Origin: Paenibacillus sp. FSL H8-0332
GTDB lineage: Bacteria > Bacillota > Bacilli > Paenibacillales > Paenibacillaceae
NCBI RefSeq assembly: GCF_037963835.1
Contig: NZ_CP150145.1
Location: 4,960,001-5,024,000 of the forward strand
Length of the DNA stretch: 64,000 nucleotides
Direction: 5' to 3'
The stretch's first letter is position 1; every line of letters starts with the position of its first letter. Under the pieces are notes generated by a model. It was not told the DNA's origin and ran no database searches. It saw only the letters and a list, made by a program, of their open reading frames with translations. Made by a program: the position numbers and the translations under genes. Positions 18,400-26,989 of this stretch are shown here, in pieces.

Positions 18400-19449
18400 T
18401 CAATCGCCGGGAATGTATTCCTTCCGTTTTTCCTGGTCCGATGCTGGAAGCAAATGCTTCAGATGATCTGCAGCATCTTTACGGGCAACCAGAATGCCCC
18501 CGGGACCTGCCGCTACGATCACATCATCCAGCCCGACAAGGATGACCGGAATATCCAGCTCGTTGACAATCTGGCAATTCAAGGAATCCGCACTGATGTG
18601 GCCCCATCCCAGAACCGAGGAGGCCAATTCTTCAGAGAGCGTGTTCCAGGTTCCCAAGTCCTTCCATCCGTCGTGATAGGGCACACAGATCAGACGGTTG
18701 TTGCCTTCCAACACCTCTACATCGAAGCTGCTCTTGGGAAGGCGGTGGTATTGCCTCTGCAGCTCTGCATAATCCCTGGGGAAGCCTGCTGCTTCCAGCC
18801 GGTTGAGCTGATCGCATAACCGGAAAGCGAAGATGCCGCAATTCCACATCGCCCGCTGCTCTAGCAGTGCCTCTGCCGCCTGCCTGTCTGGCTTCTCCAC
18901 GAAGCAATCAACCTGCACATAGGCCGGATTTTCCAGCTTCCCTGGTGTAGCAGCGGCGGGAAGCGCCGGAACAATATACCCGTATTTTCCTGACGGACCA
19001 TCCGGATTTGCTCCAAGCAAGGCGATTTCCGCACCGGATTGCCGGAGTGCCTGATCCAGCTCTGTCAACTTGAAGAAGAAATCGTCGTTGACGTAAGCAT
19101 CCACGGGCAGCACAATGACCGTCTCCTCAGGGGAAATCTTCTCCACCGAGTAGAGATAGGCCGAAGCGAGGCTCACTGCCGGAAAGGTATCTCTGCGCCG
19201 TGGTTCAATGATGACCTTCGGAGCCGTTCGGAGCTGCTTGCGGATTAGCGTCTCTTGTCCGCTTGACGTTGCAATATAGACTTCATGACCGAGTCCCGCA
19301 GCCGATAACTGCCGCCAGATCCGCTGAAGCATGGACTCTCGTCCGCCTCCCGGAGCAGGCAGCACCTGAAGGAACTGCTTGCTCCGGATACTGCTGGAGA
19401 GCGGCCATAGCCTTGTGCCGGAACCGCCGGATAGAAGCACCAGCTTCAT
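18400..19449 (-). CDS. manC: Mannose-1-phosphate guanylyltransferase
   Basis: The 349-residue nucleotidyltransferase shows the family signature 'GGSGTRLWPLS' (8-18), KQF (about 24-26) and 'FVEKPD' (about 179). It makes GDP-mannose from mannose-1-phosphate and GTP in the cytoplasm. The length fits the single-domain ManC/GMP form, without a fused isomerase. GGGAGG precedes ATG. It starts 19 bases after the stop of the collagen-galactosyltransferase-like gene, in the same operon, so it likely supplies GDP-mannose or a derived GDP-deoxysugar to the transferases. No GDP-mannose dehydratase is in the window. Confidence 0.88.
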   Translation of the reverse strand: MKLVLLSGGSGTRLWPLSSSIRSKQFLQVLPAPGGGRESMLQRIWRQLSAAGLGHEVYIATSSGQETLIRKQLRTAPKVIIEPRRRDTFPAVSLASAYLYSVEKISPEETVIVLPVDAYVNDDFFFKLTELDQALRQSGAEIALLGANPDGPSGKYGYIVPALPAAATPGKLENPAYVQVDCFVEKPDRQAAEALLEQRAMWNCGIFAFRLCDQLNRLEAAGFPRDYAELQRQYHRLPKSSFDVEVLEGNNRLICVPYHDGWKDLGTWNTLSEELASSVLGWGHISADSLNCQIVNELDIPVILVGLDDVIVAAGPGGILVARKDAADHLKHLLPASDQEKRKEYIPGD

Positions 19450-19468
19450 GGTTCATTCCTCCCTTCCT

Positions 19469-20242
19469 TTACTGGAAGTCGTCTGCAGTAAGATTGACTG
19501 CATTGAACTGCTCTTCGGTATCGCAAAAGGTCAGTTTTCCGTTCTTTGTACGAGTATCCAGATATTGAGGGACTCCTGCTTTTCTCAAGCCGTCGCTCAT
19601 GATGACATATTCGTAGCGGTCGGTGCCATCGTCATACCGAACATGCTCCAGAATTTCACGACGCATCAGATAGGTGCAATGAATGACGTCAACCTGTACC
19701 AGACCTTTCACGGTCTGATATAAGTAATTGAAATACATGTCGTTGCTCTTGAAGTAACCATCTTCGTGCACCATATTATGATAGTTGGAATACAGACTGA
19801 GCGGAGCCTCAGCCACAGAAAGCAGTGGCCCGACAACTGGAAGATTCGTAGATAGCAGGCTCTCCAGCGTATCTGGAGCAATGAAATTGTCGCAATCTGC
19901 AACAAAATAATGAGTATCTCTCGATTTAGCCCATTCGATCGACTCTTGACGCACTCTGCCAATCACCCTTAGGCGGACAAAATTCCATTCATGCGGAGCA
20001 TAATTCTGTACAGGTTCTTCCACATCGCTGGTATCGAAATGAACCTCATGGTATCTTTCGCCCACCCGCTCTACCCATTCTCTAAGAATCTCTTCAGTCC
20101 GGTCATTATTGTTGTTGGTCCGAATATACAGATTGATCCTTGAAGCCGGATAGGTCTGCCGCTCTATAAGTTCCAGATAGAGCGGCAGCACATGTGCCTT
20201 GTCCTTAGCTAATATAGCAACCGTTACCAGATCGCGTTCCAT
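19469..20242 (-). CDS. Glycosyltransferase resembling the procollagen galactosyltransferase domain
   Basis: I place the start at ATG 20242, 5 bases after GGAGGG, giving 257 residues. An upstream ATG at 20311 has no ribosome site. The sequence begins 'VTVAILAKDKAHVLPLYLE' and continues with 'IERQTYP', 'LREWVERVGERY', the metal-binding 'DCDN' (about 116-119), 'LPVVGPLLS', 'LYSNYHN' and 'VIHCTYL'. From memory these match, in order, the N-terminal transferase domain of animal COLGALT/CERCAM proteins (AILARN..H.LP.YL, YP, DTDN, LPVVAPML, YSNF, VHSTFL). It sits in an operon directly upstream of collagen-like genes. A role in glycosylating bacterial collagen is therefore attractive but unproven. A generic GT2 is the alternative. 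Confidence 0.75.
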   Translation of the reverse strand: MERDLVTVAILAKDKAHVLPLYLELIERQTYPASRINLYIRTNNNNDRTEEILREWVERVGERYHEVHFDTSDVEEPVQNYAPHEWNFVRLRVIGRVRQESIEWAKSRDTHYFVADCDNFIAPDTLESLLSTNLPVVGPLLSVAEAPLSLYSNYHNMVHEDGYFKSNDMYFNYLYQTVKGLVQVDVIHCTYLMRREILEHVRYDDGTDRYEYVIMSDGLRKAGVPQYLDTRTKNGKLTFCDTEEQFNAVNLTADDFQ

Positions 20243-20285
20243 GATATCCCTCCAAGTTAAGAATGTTCTTTGCCGCCTTATATTT

Positions 20286-21533
20286 CTATTGCCTGGACGC
20301 AGCAGTCTCACGATCTGCGGCTGTTAACCGGGTGCTGATGGTAGCACGGCTGACTATTCCGAAGAATGGACTCTGCCTTGGCTGTTCAATATCCTCAGGA
20401 TAGAGCTTGCTGCTATCCTGTCTGATCATATAACGGGCACCTTCCGCACAGCGGAGGGATACCACTTGATATTGGTGGAATAAGGACAGCTTAAGCCCAA
20501 TGAATCTCCGGCGCTCATCCGCACTCAGCACATCACCTTCCTGAAGCCAGAGAATGTAATGTTCCGTTGTCATATGGATGACCCATTCCCGTAACTTTCG
20601 CATATCCACTTCCCCTTTCACGGTGTAGATCTGCCGTGTATAAGGGGCAGCGGTTTGCGCAATGCGTTCATTGCCGGAAGGGTCCACGACAATTATTTGT
20701 TCCGTTACCTCTGCAAACGAAGCGAGCGTCTCTTCCAGTGCAGCTTCATTGCCAGATGCAATAATTCCTGCGCATACGCGCACTGGCGGAGTATAGATCA
20801 AGCTGTGGATATCCGCGCCCCATTTCTGAAATGCCTTCTGTTTGTTCCGTTCCAGAAGTGTCTTGAGATCAAAGGAAGGGGTCTGCCCCATGCTGGCATG
20901 ACCGATATGGTGGATGAATGAATCCAAGGCAATCAACAGCTTGTAGCCATACTGAATCGCCCTCAGGCACAGATCGTCATCCTCGTAATTCCCCAGGCCG
21001 TATCGTTCATCGAACCAGCCGATCTCATCCAGAACACTGCGCTTGACCAACAGACAGAAGCCGATCAGGCGGCGGACTTCCTGCACCTGACCACGCTTCG
21101 TTTCACAGTACTCTGCCGCGAATGTCTCCATATCCTTAAGTTCACTGTAAGTCACCGGAATACGCTGATGTCCGCTGATATAATTCGTAACAGGTCCTGA
21201 CATGCCGACCCTGCTGTCACTGTTCAGGGCATGAAGCATGGGAGCCAACCACCCCGGAGGAACAACAGTATCATTATTGATGAACAGTATCGCTTCGCCT
21301 TCCGACACCTCTACCCCTTGATTGCACCCTTTGGCAAACCCCAGGTTCTTCTTGTTCTCGATCAGCTTCAGTTCAGGATAGTGAGTCTTCAGGAATGGCA
21401 CGGTCTCGTCACTTGAGCCATTGTCAACAATGATAATCTCGTGCTCTTCAGGTGTATTTCGCTTGATGCTCTCCAGACATTGAACCGTTAAAGTTAACTG
21501 ATTAAGGGTGAGAATGATAATGCTCGTCTTCAC
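20286..21533 (-). CDS. Two-domain GT2 glycosyltransferase, second domain degenerate
   Basis: This 415-residue enzyme starts at GTG (21533) and shares 'GTGA' with the stop of the previous gene, with AAAGGAG 8 bases upstream, so it is translationally coupled. The first domain (1-260) is a WbbL/rhamnosyltransferase-type GT2 with 'VDNGSSDET', 'NNDT' (about 86-89) and 'NYEDDDLCLR'. The second (about 265-390) is GT2-like, with 'GIIASGNEAALEETLASF' and 'EQIIVVDPSGN', but its metal-binding motif is replaced by 'LQEGD'. It is probably non-catalytic or acts as a binding module. The acceptor is unknown; collagen-like neighbours are the likely targets. Confidence 0.8.
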   Translation of the reverse strand: MKTSIIILTLNQLTLTVQCLESIKRNTPEEHEIIIVDNGSSDETVPFLKTHYPELKLIENKKNLGFAKGCNQGVEVSEGEAILFINNDTVVPPGWLAPMLHALNSDSRVGMSGPVTNYISGHQRIPVTYSELKDMETFAAEYCETKRGQVQEVRRLIGFCLLVKRSVLDEIGWFDERYGLGNYEDDDLCLRAIQYGYKLLIALDSFIHHIGHASMGQTPSFDLKTLLERNKQKAFQKWGADIHSLIYTPPVRVCAGIIASGNEAALEETLASFAEVTEQIIVVDPSGNERIAQTAAPYTRQIYTVKGEVDMRKLREWVIHMTTEHYILWLQEGDVLSADERRRFIGLKLSLFHQYQVVSLRCAEGARYMIRQDSSKLYPEDIEQPRQSPFFGIVSRATISTRLTAADRETAASRQ

Positions 21534-22654
21534 TGGACCAACTCCTTTTGTTCTTCAGGTGCAGGGCAATTAAACTCGACATGATTGTCTCCGAGCAGGT
21601 TCGTATAATAATCGCGGTTGTATATCGCACTGGGATTAGCCGGATAGTGTGCGAAAGAAACTTCATTGCAGTAGTCGGCGTACCGGTGGTCCCCAAGCTT
21701 ATCGTAGCAGACACAGAGCTGCAGATTCGGGAGCCATGTACCGGCGGAATAAGCCTCTGTTCCCGGTTCACTGACCTTAGGGAGGGACACCGCAATCTTG
21801 AACCAGTACACCGCCTGTTCGTATTGCTGTAATTCCATGAAGTAAAAACCTATCTTACAGCAGGTTTCCGGACGCGGGAGATCATAGTCGAAGGTGCGGC
21901 ACATGGACAGCAGCTGCTCCTGCTTCTGTCCCAGCGCCGCATGACTGTCCGACAACCTCAGACAGGCCTGAATATTATCCTCTACCCAGCCTTCGCCGTC
22001 TGACAAGAAGCGCTCATAGTTCTCCACCGCCTCAGGATAGAAACCATGATCGTATAACTCATTAGAGTAGTAGATCCGGTCTCTGGCGGTAAAAGGTCTG
22101 CCCTCGGCTATCATTTTGCGGAAGATATCAAGGTTACGCTGTGTGTATTCCTTGTCTTTCTTATGCGTAACGCATACATCGCTCTCAAGTACAGGCGGTG
22201 TGACCTCTATATATTCATGAACAGCTCCTATCCACCTGAACCCGCAATCACGTCTAATTAGACGGTTACGCCTGAAGCTGTAGAGCGACTTCCCATGCTC
22301 ATCCGTTATGAGAATATAAGACATGGATACTGCATGATATTCGGAAGTCATCGTGGCTTTCAGAGCCTTGAACCGCTCCCTGTCAATCTCCTCAATGACA
22401 TCATCTGCATCCAGCCACAGTATATATTCACTGGTCGCTTGAGCGAATGCATGATTGCGGGCGGCTGCGAAATCATCGATCCATTCAAAATCATAGATAT
22501 TTGCGCCATACTCGGCTGCAATCTCTTTGGTACGGTCTGTTGAGCCGGTGTCCACGATGACGAGTTCATCCATAAGATCCGCGACGGATGACAGGCATCG
22601 CCCCAGGCTATTCTCTTCATTGCGTACAATCATACACAAGCTGATCGTCGGCAA
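21530..22654 (-). CDS. GT2-TPR glycosyltransferase (SunS-like layout)
   Basis: The 374-residue enzyme has a GT2 domain (1-~200) with 'ISLCMIVRNEE', 'VDTGSTDRT' (35-43) and 'LDADD' (81-85), followed by TPR-like repeats (about 200-360). It is close to the gene at 29292-30389, matching almost residue for residue through the first 85 positions. The start is TTG at 22654 with AAGGAGG 7-8 bases upstream. It is the first gene of a minus-strand operon (GT2-TPR, two-domain GT2, collagen-galactosyltransferase-like, manC). This fold and layout include protein and peptide glycosyltransferases. Confidence 0.85.
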   Translation of the reverse strand: MPTISLCMIVRNEENSLGRCLSSVADLMDELVIVDTGSTDRTKEIAAEYGANIYDFEWIDDFAAARNHAFAQATSEYILWLDADDVIEEIDRERFKALKATMTSEYHAVSMSYILITDEHGKSLYSFRRNRLIRRDCGFRWIGAVHEYIEVTPPVLESDVCVTHKKDKEYTQRNLDIFRKMIAEGRPFTARDRIYYSNELYDHGFYPEAVENYERFLSDGEGWVEDNIQACLRLSDSHAALGQKQEQLLSMCRTFDYDLPRPETCCKIGFYFMELQQYEQAVYWFKIAVSLPKVSEPGTEAYSAGTWLPNLQLCVCYDKLGDHRYADYCNEVSFAHYPANPSAIYNRDYYTNLLGDNHVEFNCPAPEEQKELVQ

Positions 22655-22833
22655 GTCTTCTCCTCCTTATTGCAGATTCTGAATATCCGGACTTACCGGA
22701 TTTCTCGTATATATATATGCCGGTCATGGCGGATCATTCGGCCAGATTTGCCCGCATGAATTCCATTCCGGTTCATAAGCTAGTACAGACACCCCTGCAA
22801 AGGATCTTGTGACCAAGATTGAAGGAGGAGCAT
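22655..22833. promoter_or_regulatory. Divergent promoter region between the two glycosylation gene groups
   Basis: About 180 bases separate divergent genes. On the plus strand CATAAGCTA (22774-22782) fits the sigma-K -10 consensus CATANNNTA, though no good -35 is seen. On the minus strand a CATATATATA run (22710-22719) lies 56 bases before the TTG start. The assignment to mother-cell sporulation sigma factors is inference. Confidence 0.35.
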
Positions 22834-24030
22834 ATGCATACGATCCCCCCCTCGCTATACTATCGCTTTTACCGTTATGGCCGCGGCTGCAGGATTGCCT
22901 CAGACGGTGTGTTATCGTTGCCAGAGCAGACGGCAATCGGCACTGGCGTAATGGTGCGGGAGGGCTACCGGTGGGAGATTCCCTCTCCCTCCAAGGACGG
23001 CTCACCCCGCATCTTAATCGGAGACCGCTGTGAATGCAGCCGGTTCCTGACGATCATCGCATCGGGCAAGGTGGAACTGAAGGCGGATGCAATCACAGGT
23101 CCGCATGTGTATATTAATGACGCCAGGCAAGATTGGGAGAAGGGAGGTAATCCTTCTGACACGTTAATAATCGGTGAAGGCTCATGGATCGGAGCACACT
23201 CCTCTATTCTGGGCCCTGTGAAGATTGGTAAAGGCTGTGTAGTCGGTGCCGGCAGCGTAGTTCTTCGGGATGTGCCGGATTACTGTGTCGTTGCCGGCAA
23301 CCCTGCTGAATTTCGCCGCATCTATGAGCCGTCCAGCGGAGAGTGGATCAGGGTAGATAGCGAAGCGGAGGCCCGAAGGGTATTGGAACGCAGAAGCAGG
23401 GAACCTCTGCTATCCATTTGCATACCCGGACGGAATCAGGCTGTAGAGCTAAAACGCTGTCTGGAGTCGATTTATGCACAGATGGATGATGATGGATTAA
23501 TCGAGGTCTGCGTCCTGGACGATGCTTCGTCCGAGGAGACCGCAGAGGTGGGGCACCACTATGGACAACTGCACCGCAGCTTCCGGTATCACCGCGACCC
23601 AGATCTTGCAGCAGGAGGCTCTGTTGCAAGTCAAGCTGCTGATAGGGGGCGCGGGAAATTCATTATGCTGCATGAGCCGGGAGACTCCTTCATGCCTAAC
23701 ACTCTTCTTCCATTTCTGAACGTGCTGCATACTCATCCTGAGTGTGCGATCATCCTGATTCAGCCCACACTCATCCGCAGCAATCCACAGACCGAACGGC
23801 TGGAGGGACTATCCGAATTTTTCAGACTTACAGCGTCATCTTCCTCCCCTCCTCTCCCTGTTGTTCTGAACCGAAAGGATTGGGAGCGTACTGCCGATTC
23901 TGTACAAGCCACAAATTTTCTGGACCCATGGGTATCCCGGCAACATGCATTATTGCAATTGAATCCGCAGTTCTGCCTGTGCCGGTATACCATGACCGAA
24001 GCCGGGCGGCACATCGGATCAGCTCCGTAA
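22834..24030 (+). CDS. LbH acyltransferase-GT2 fusion with a short, degenerate GT2 half
   Basis: I use ATG 22834, right after GAAGGAGGAG, giving 398 residues. Residues about 1-180 are a left-handed beta-helix acyltransferase: 'IGDRCECSRFLTIIA', 'GEGSWIGAHSSILG', 'IGKGCVVGAGSVV' and 'PDYCVVAGNPA', the WbbJ/maltose-acetyltransferase type. Residues about 190-398 are GT2-like, with 'LLSICIPGRNQ' and 'VLDDASSEE', but the metal site of its paralogues (GDDDY) is 'EPGDSF' here. The C-terminal helices are also missing, so this half may be inactive. The fusion would acetylate (or otherwise acylate) and transfer sugars on one glycan. It is the first plus-strand gene of this group. Confidence 0.8.
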   Translation: MHTIPPSLYYRFYRYGRGCRIASDGVLSLPEQTAIGTGVMVREGYRWEIPSPSKDGSPRILIGDRCECSRFLTIIASGKVELKADAITGPHVYINDARQDWEKGGNPSDTLIIGEGSWIGAHSSILGPVKIGKGCVVGAGSVVLRDVPDYCVVAGNPAEFRRIYEPSSGEWIRVDSEAEARRVLERRSREPLLSICIPGRNQAVELKRCLESIYAQMDDDGLIEVCVLDDASSEETAEVGHHYGQLHRSFRYHRDPDLAAGGSVASQAADRGRGKFIMLHEPGDSFMPNTLLPFLNVLHTHPECAIILIQPTLIRSNPQTERLEGLSEFFRLTASSSSPPLPVVLNRKDWERTADSVQATNFLDPWVSRQHALLQLNPQFCLCRYTMTEAGRHIGSAP

Positions 24031-24187
24031 TTACGGCTATTGCCAAAAAAAATGATCTTTGACCATTCACCGAATATATATAGACTATGAACAGGCAGAG
24101 ATCTTAAGGCGTAAACTTCGGGTCCATGAAGTCCGGTAAATGACAGGGATGCCTGGTACTGAGGACAAAGGAGAGGATGTCAGCGAC

Positions 24188-26335
24188 ATGGATGAACGTA
24201 AAATTTGTTTTATCATGTGTGTGAATAATGAGGAATTAGCGGAACGCAGCCAAAAAAATCTTAAGCAATTACTCAAACCGGATGGATTCACCGTAGATCT
24301 GCAAATCGTCAGGAATGCCTCCGGCCTGGCAGCGGGGTACGATCAGGCCATGCGCCAGTCAGATGCCAAGTATAAGGTGTATATTCATCAGGATGTCCAT
24401 ATCCTAAATCCCCAATTTCTTGAAGACATCGTCCGGCTGTTCTCCCGTTATCCATCACTCGGCATGTTAGGAACCGTTGGCGCTAAGACGCTTCCGTCTT
24501 CCGGTATATGGCAGGACGCATCACAGAAGTTCGGTAAAGTGATTGATAGCCATACAGGCGCACTTCAGCCTCTTGAATTGATGCAGCCAGTGGACGAATA
24601 TGAAACGGTGGAGACGCTCAGCGGACTGCTGATGGCAACACAGTACGACCTTCCCTGGCGCAAGGATTTGTTCACCGGTTGGCACTTCTATGACGCTTCA
24701 CACAGTCAGGAATTCATCAGCAGCGGCTATGAAGTAGGGGTTCCCAAGCAGCCTCTGCCCTGGTGTCTGCATAACTGCGGTATCCCGGACCGAACCACTG
24801 CTATTGAGAAGGCCCGGCACATTTTCCTTGAATATTACGGCTACGGCAAACACCATGGCCAGCACCGGTTCCACCGGCTCGGCAGCGGATGCAGCATTCA
24901 TCCATCCTGCGAATTGTCGGGTACGGTCGGAATTGCTCTGGGCAATGAAGTCAAGCTGCAGGCAGATTGCTGTCTTACGCTCCCTTACAATAATATTGTC
25001 AGCGAACCGCGCATCCAGATTGGTGCCGGAAGCGAGATCGGACGCCGGTGCAGCCTGTCGGCAGTCAACCGGTTAGTTATTGGCGCCAAGGTAGCCATAT
25101 CAACTAATGTGCATATATCCGATCACAATCCTGCTTATGAGAATATTCATCTGCCCGTCATGAAGCAGGGGGTGAGCTCCTGGAGTCATACTGTGACCAT
25201 CGGCTCCGGAAGCTGGATTGGAGCGAACACCATCATTGCCGGTCAGGTATCCATCGGTAAGGGCTGTGTCATAGGCGCGGGGTCAGTCGTTGTATCCGGC
25301 ACGGTAATTCCTGACTACTGTGTAGCTGCGGGTACACCTGCCAGAGTAATCAAGCAATTTGATCCCGACTCCCGGAAGTGGCTGAAGACTAATGGATCGC
25401 CCAGCGAGGAAGCTGAGCGTCACGCTATAGAGACTGTTTCGCAACCGCTTATAAGTATTTGTATCCCTGCCTATAACTGCGAACAAGAGCTCGATCTTTG
25501 CCTGAAGAGTATTTACAGCCAGAATGCCAGACAGGAGGATTTCGAAGTCATTGTATCGGATGATGGCTCCACAGATCACACGGAAGAACTGGTGCGGAAG
25601 TATCAGGCCCGTTATCCCAACCTTCACTACTACCGCAATGAACTTAATGAAGGAACTGACCGCAATACCCTGAAATGTGCAGGCTATGCCAAGGGTGAAT
25701 TCATCAAGCTTCACGGCGGCGATGATTACTGGCTCCCCGGTTCGCTCGAAGCCTTGTATAACCTGATCGAACAGAACCGGGACTGCAGCCTGTTCTTCCT
25801 TGATATCCTTAGTAACACAGGAGTGATGAACCGGGGATCAGGAATCAGCAAGTATGTTGAACAGGTCTCGATCTACAGTACATTTCTGTCGGGAATCATT
25901 ATGCGCCGGAAGGAATTTGAACAGATTGCCGCGCCTGGGCGGTTCATCGATTCGAATCTTATCCAGGTCTATCTGGAGCTCTCTATTCTAGAGATTACTC
26001 CGGATTATTGTGTGTATCACCGTAAGCTACTGACCAGCAGCGACAAGATTGCAGGAGGTTACAGCTTCGCACAGACATTCATTCAATCATACCTGGGAAT
26101 ACTTCATTATTTCCTGGACAACGGATTAGATGCAGCCGTATTGGCAGCCGAGAAGAAGCAAATCTCCCATACCTTCTTGCTCTGGTGGTACAACTACATG
26201 CTGGAGAAGAATCTTCAGCAGCTGCAGCCCGAAGATTTCCCGCAGATTTTTGTTGCAGCCTACCAGGATGAATCCTATTATCCAGAGCTGCATGAACGGC
26301 TGCACAAAATTCAGGTCAAGCATCTAAATATATGA
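24188..26335 (+). CDS. Three-domain GT-A / LbH acyltransferase / GT2 fusion
   Basis: I choose ATG 24188, 12 bases after AAAGGAGAG (715 residues). In order there is an N-terminal transferase domain (about 1-225) with 'YIHQDVHILNPQFLEDIV' and 'GMLGTVGAK', of the GT2-like group known from Pfam as Glyco_tranf_2_5. Next is an LbH acyltransferase (about 235-390), with 'GSGSWIGANTIIAG' and 'PDYCVAAGTPARV'. Last is a GT2 domain (about 420-715) with 'LISICIPAYN', 'VSDDGSTD' and 'GGDDYWLPG'. The metal sites (HQDVH, GGDDY) look intact, so the protein may build a short acylated oligosaccharide by itself. It lies 157 bases after the preceding fusion gene. Confidence 0.85.
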   Translation: MDERKICFIMCVNNEELAERSQKNLKQLLKPDGFTVDLQIVRNASGLAAGYDQAMRQSDAKYKVYIHQDVHILNPQFLEDIVRLFSRYPSLGMLGTVGAKTLPSSGIWQDASQKFGKVIDSHTGALQPLELMQPVDEYETVETLSGLLMATQYDLPWRKDLFTGWHFYDASHSQEFISSGYEVGVPKQPLPWCLHNCGIPDRTTAIEKARHIFLEYYGYGKHHGQHRFHRLGSGCSIHPSCELSGTVGIALGNEVKLQADCCLTLPYNNIVSEPRIQIGAGSEIGRRCSLSAVNRLVIGAKVAISTNVHISDHNPAYENIHLPVMKQGVSSWSHTVTIGSGSWIGANTIIAGQVSIGKGCVIGAGSVVVSGTVIPDYCVAAGTPARVIKQFDPDSRKWLKTNGSPSEEAERHAIETVSQPLISICIPAYNCEQELDLCLKSIYSQNARQEDFEVIVSDDGSTDHTEELVRKYQARYPNLHYYRNELNEGTDRNTLKCAGYAKGEFIKLHGGDDYWLPGSLEALYNLIEQNRDCSLFFLDILSNTGVMNRGSGISKYVEQVSIYSTFLSGIIMRRKEFEQIAAPGRFIDSNLIQVYLELSILEITPDYCVYHRKLLTSSDKIAGGYSFAQTFIQSYLGILHYFLDNGLDAAVLAAEKKQISHTFLLWWYNYMLEKNLQQLQPEDFPQIFVAAYQDESYYPELHERLHKIQVKHLNI

Positions 26336-26403
26336 GGCAATATAGCCGCCGGGCAGGCCGCAGCAGCAGGCTTGTCCGGTCCATGACAAGGAGGCATCAG
26401 AGT

Positions 26404-26970
26404 ATGGAAGGTATCAGCCCGGAATTTCAACAACGCTTCAGCACTTTCGGACCCGGAAGTCTGATCGTGCTGAAGACCGATATCAACTGTCCGGAGAAAG
26501 TCGCTATCGGCCGCAATGTGCTTATTCAGGAGAATAGCTGGTTCACGGTAGTTCACCCCGGTAAGGAAGAACCGCCAGCCATTTCGATCGGAGACGGCTG
26601 CAGCTGCAGCCGCAATCTGATCATTACCGCTGCGAACAATGTGACTCTGGAAGATAATGTTATCGTCGGGCCAGATGTCTATATTGCAGACACTAACCAT
26701 CAGTACCGCCAGATCGGCATTCCCATCCGCGACCAGTGGATCACCACTGCCAGCCATCAGGTCAGGATCGGTGCAGGCAGCGAGCTTGGTGCCCACTGCG
26801 TCGTTGTGGGTAACGTAACGATTGGCAAGGGCTGCCGGGTCACACCTAACAGTGTGGTAACCCGGGATTTGCCGGATTACTGCATCGCGGCGGGCAATCC
26901 CGCCAGAGTGGTGAATGCCTATGATCCCGAAGCAGGAGTATGGCAGCTGCCTGGCGAGGGCAGATGTTGA
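26404..26970 (+). CDS. Stand-alone LbH acyltransferase
   Basis: The start at ATG 26404 is 9 bases after AAGGAGG (188 residues). It consists only of the hexapeptide-repeat acyltransferase module: 'IGDGCSCSRNLIITAA', the active-site-like 'DTNHQYRQIGIPI', 'IGAGSELGAHCVVVG' and 'PDYCIAAGNPARVV'. The His in DTNHQY matches the catalytic His of maltose/galactoside acetyltransferases. It closely resembles the LbH halves of the four neighbouring fusions, so it is either their ancestor-like form or a fission product. The substrate is presumably a sugar on the spore-surface glycan. Confidence 0.85.
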   Translation: MEGISPEFQQRFSTFGPGSLIVLKTDINCPEKVAIGRNVLIQENSWFTVVHPGKEEPPAISIGDGCSCSRNLIITAANNVTLEDNVIVGPDVYIADTNHQYRQIGIPIRDQWITTASHQVRIGAGSELGAHCVVVGNVTIGKGCRVTPNSVVTRDLPDYCIAAGNPARVVNAYDPEAGVWQLPGEGRC

Positions 26971-26989
26971 TCGTAGAATAAGAAGTATA

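Noticed and set aside
20243..20311. The longer N-terminus of the collagen-galactosyltransferase-like gene
   Set aside because: The extra 23 residues are basic and unstructured, and the only good ribosome site (GGAGGG) precedes the inner ATG at 20242.
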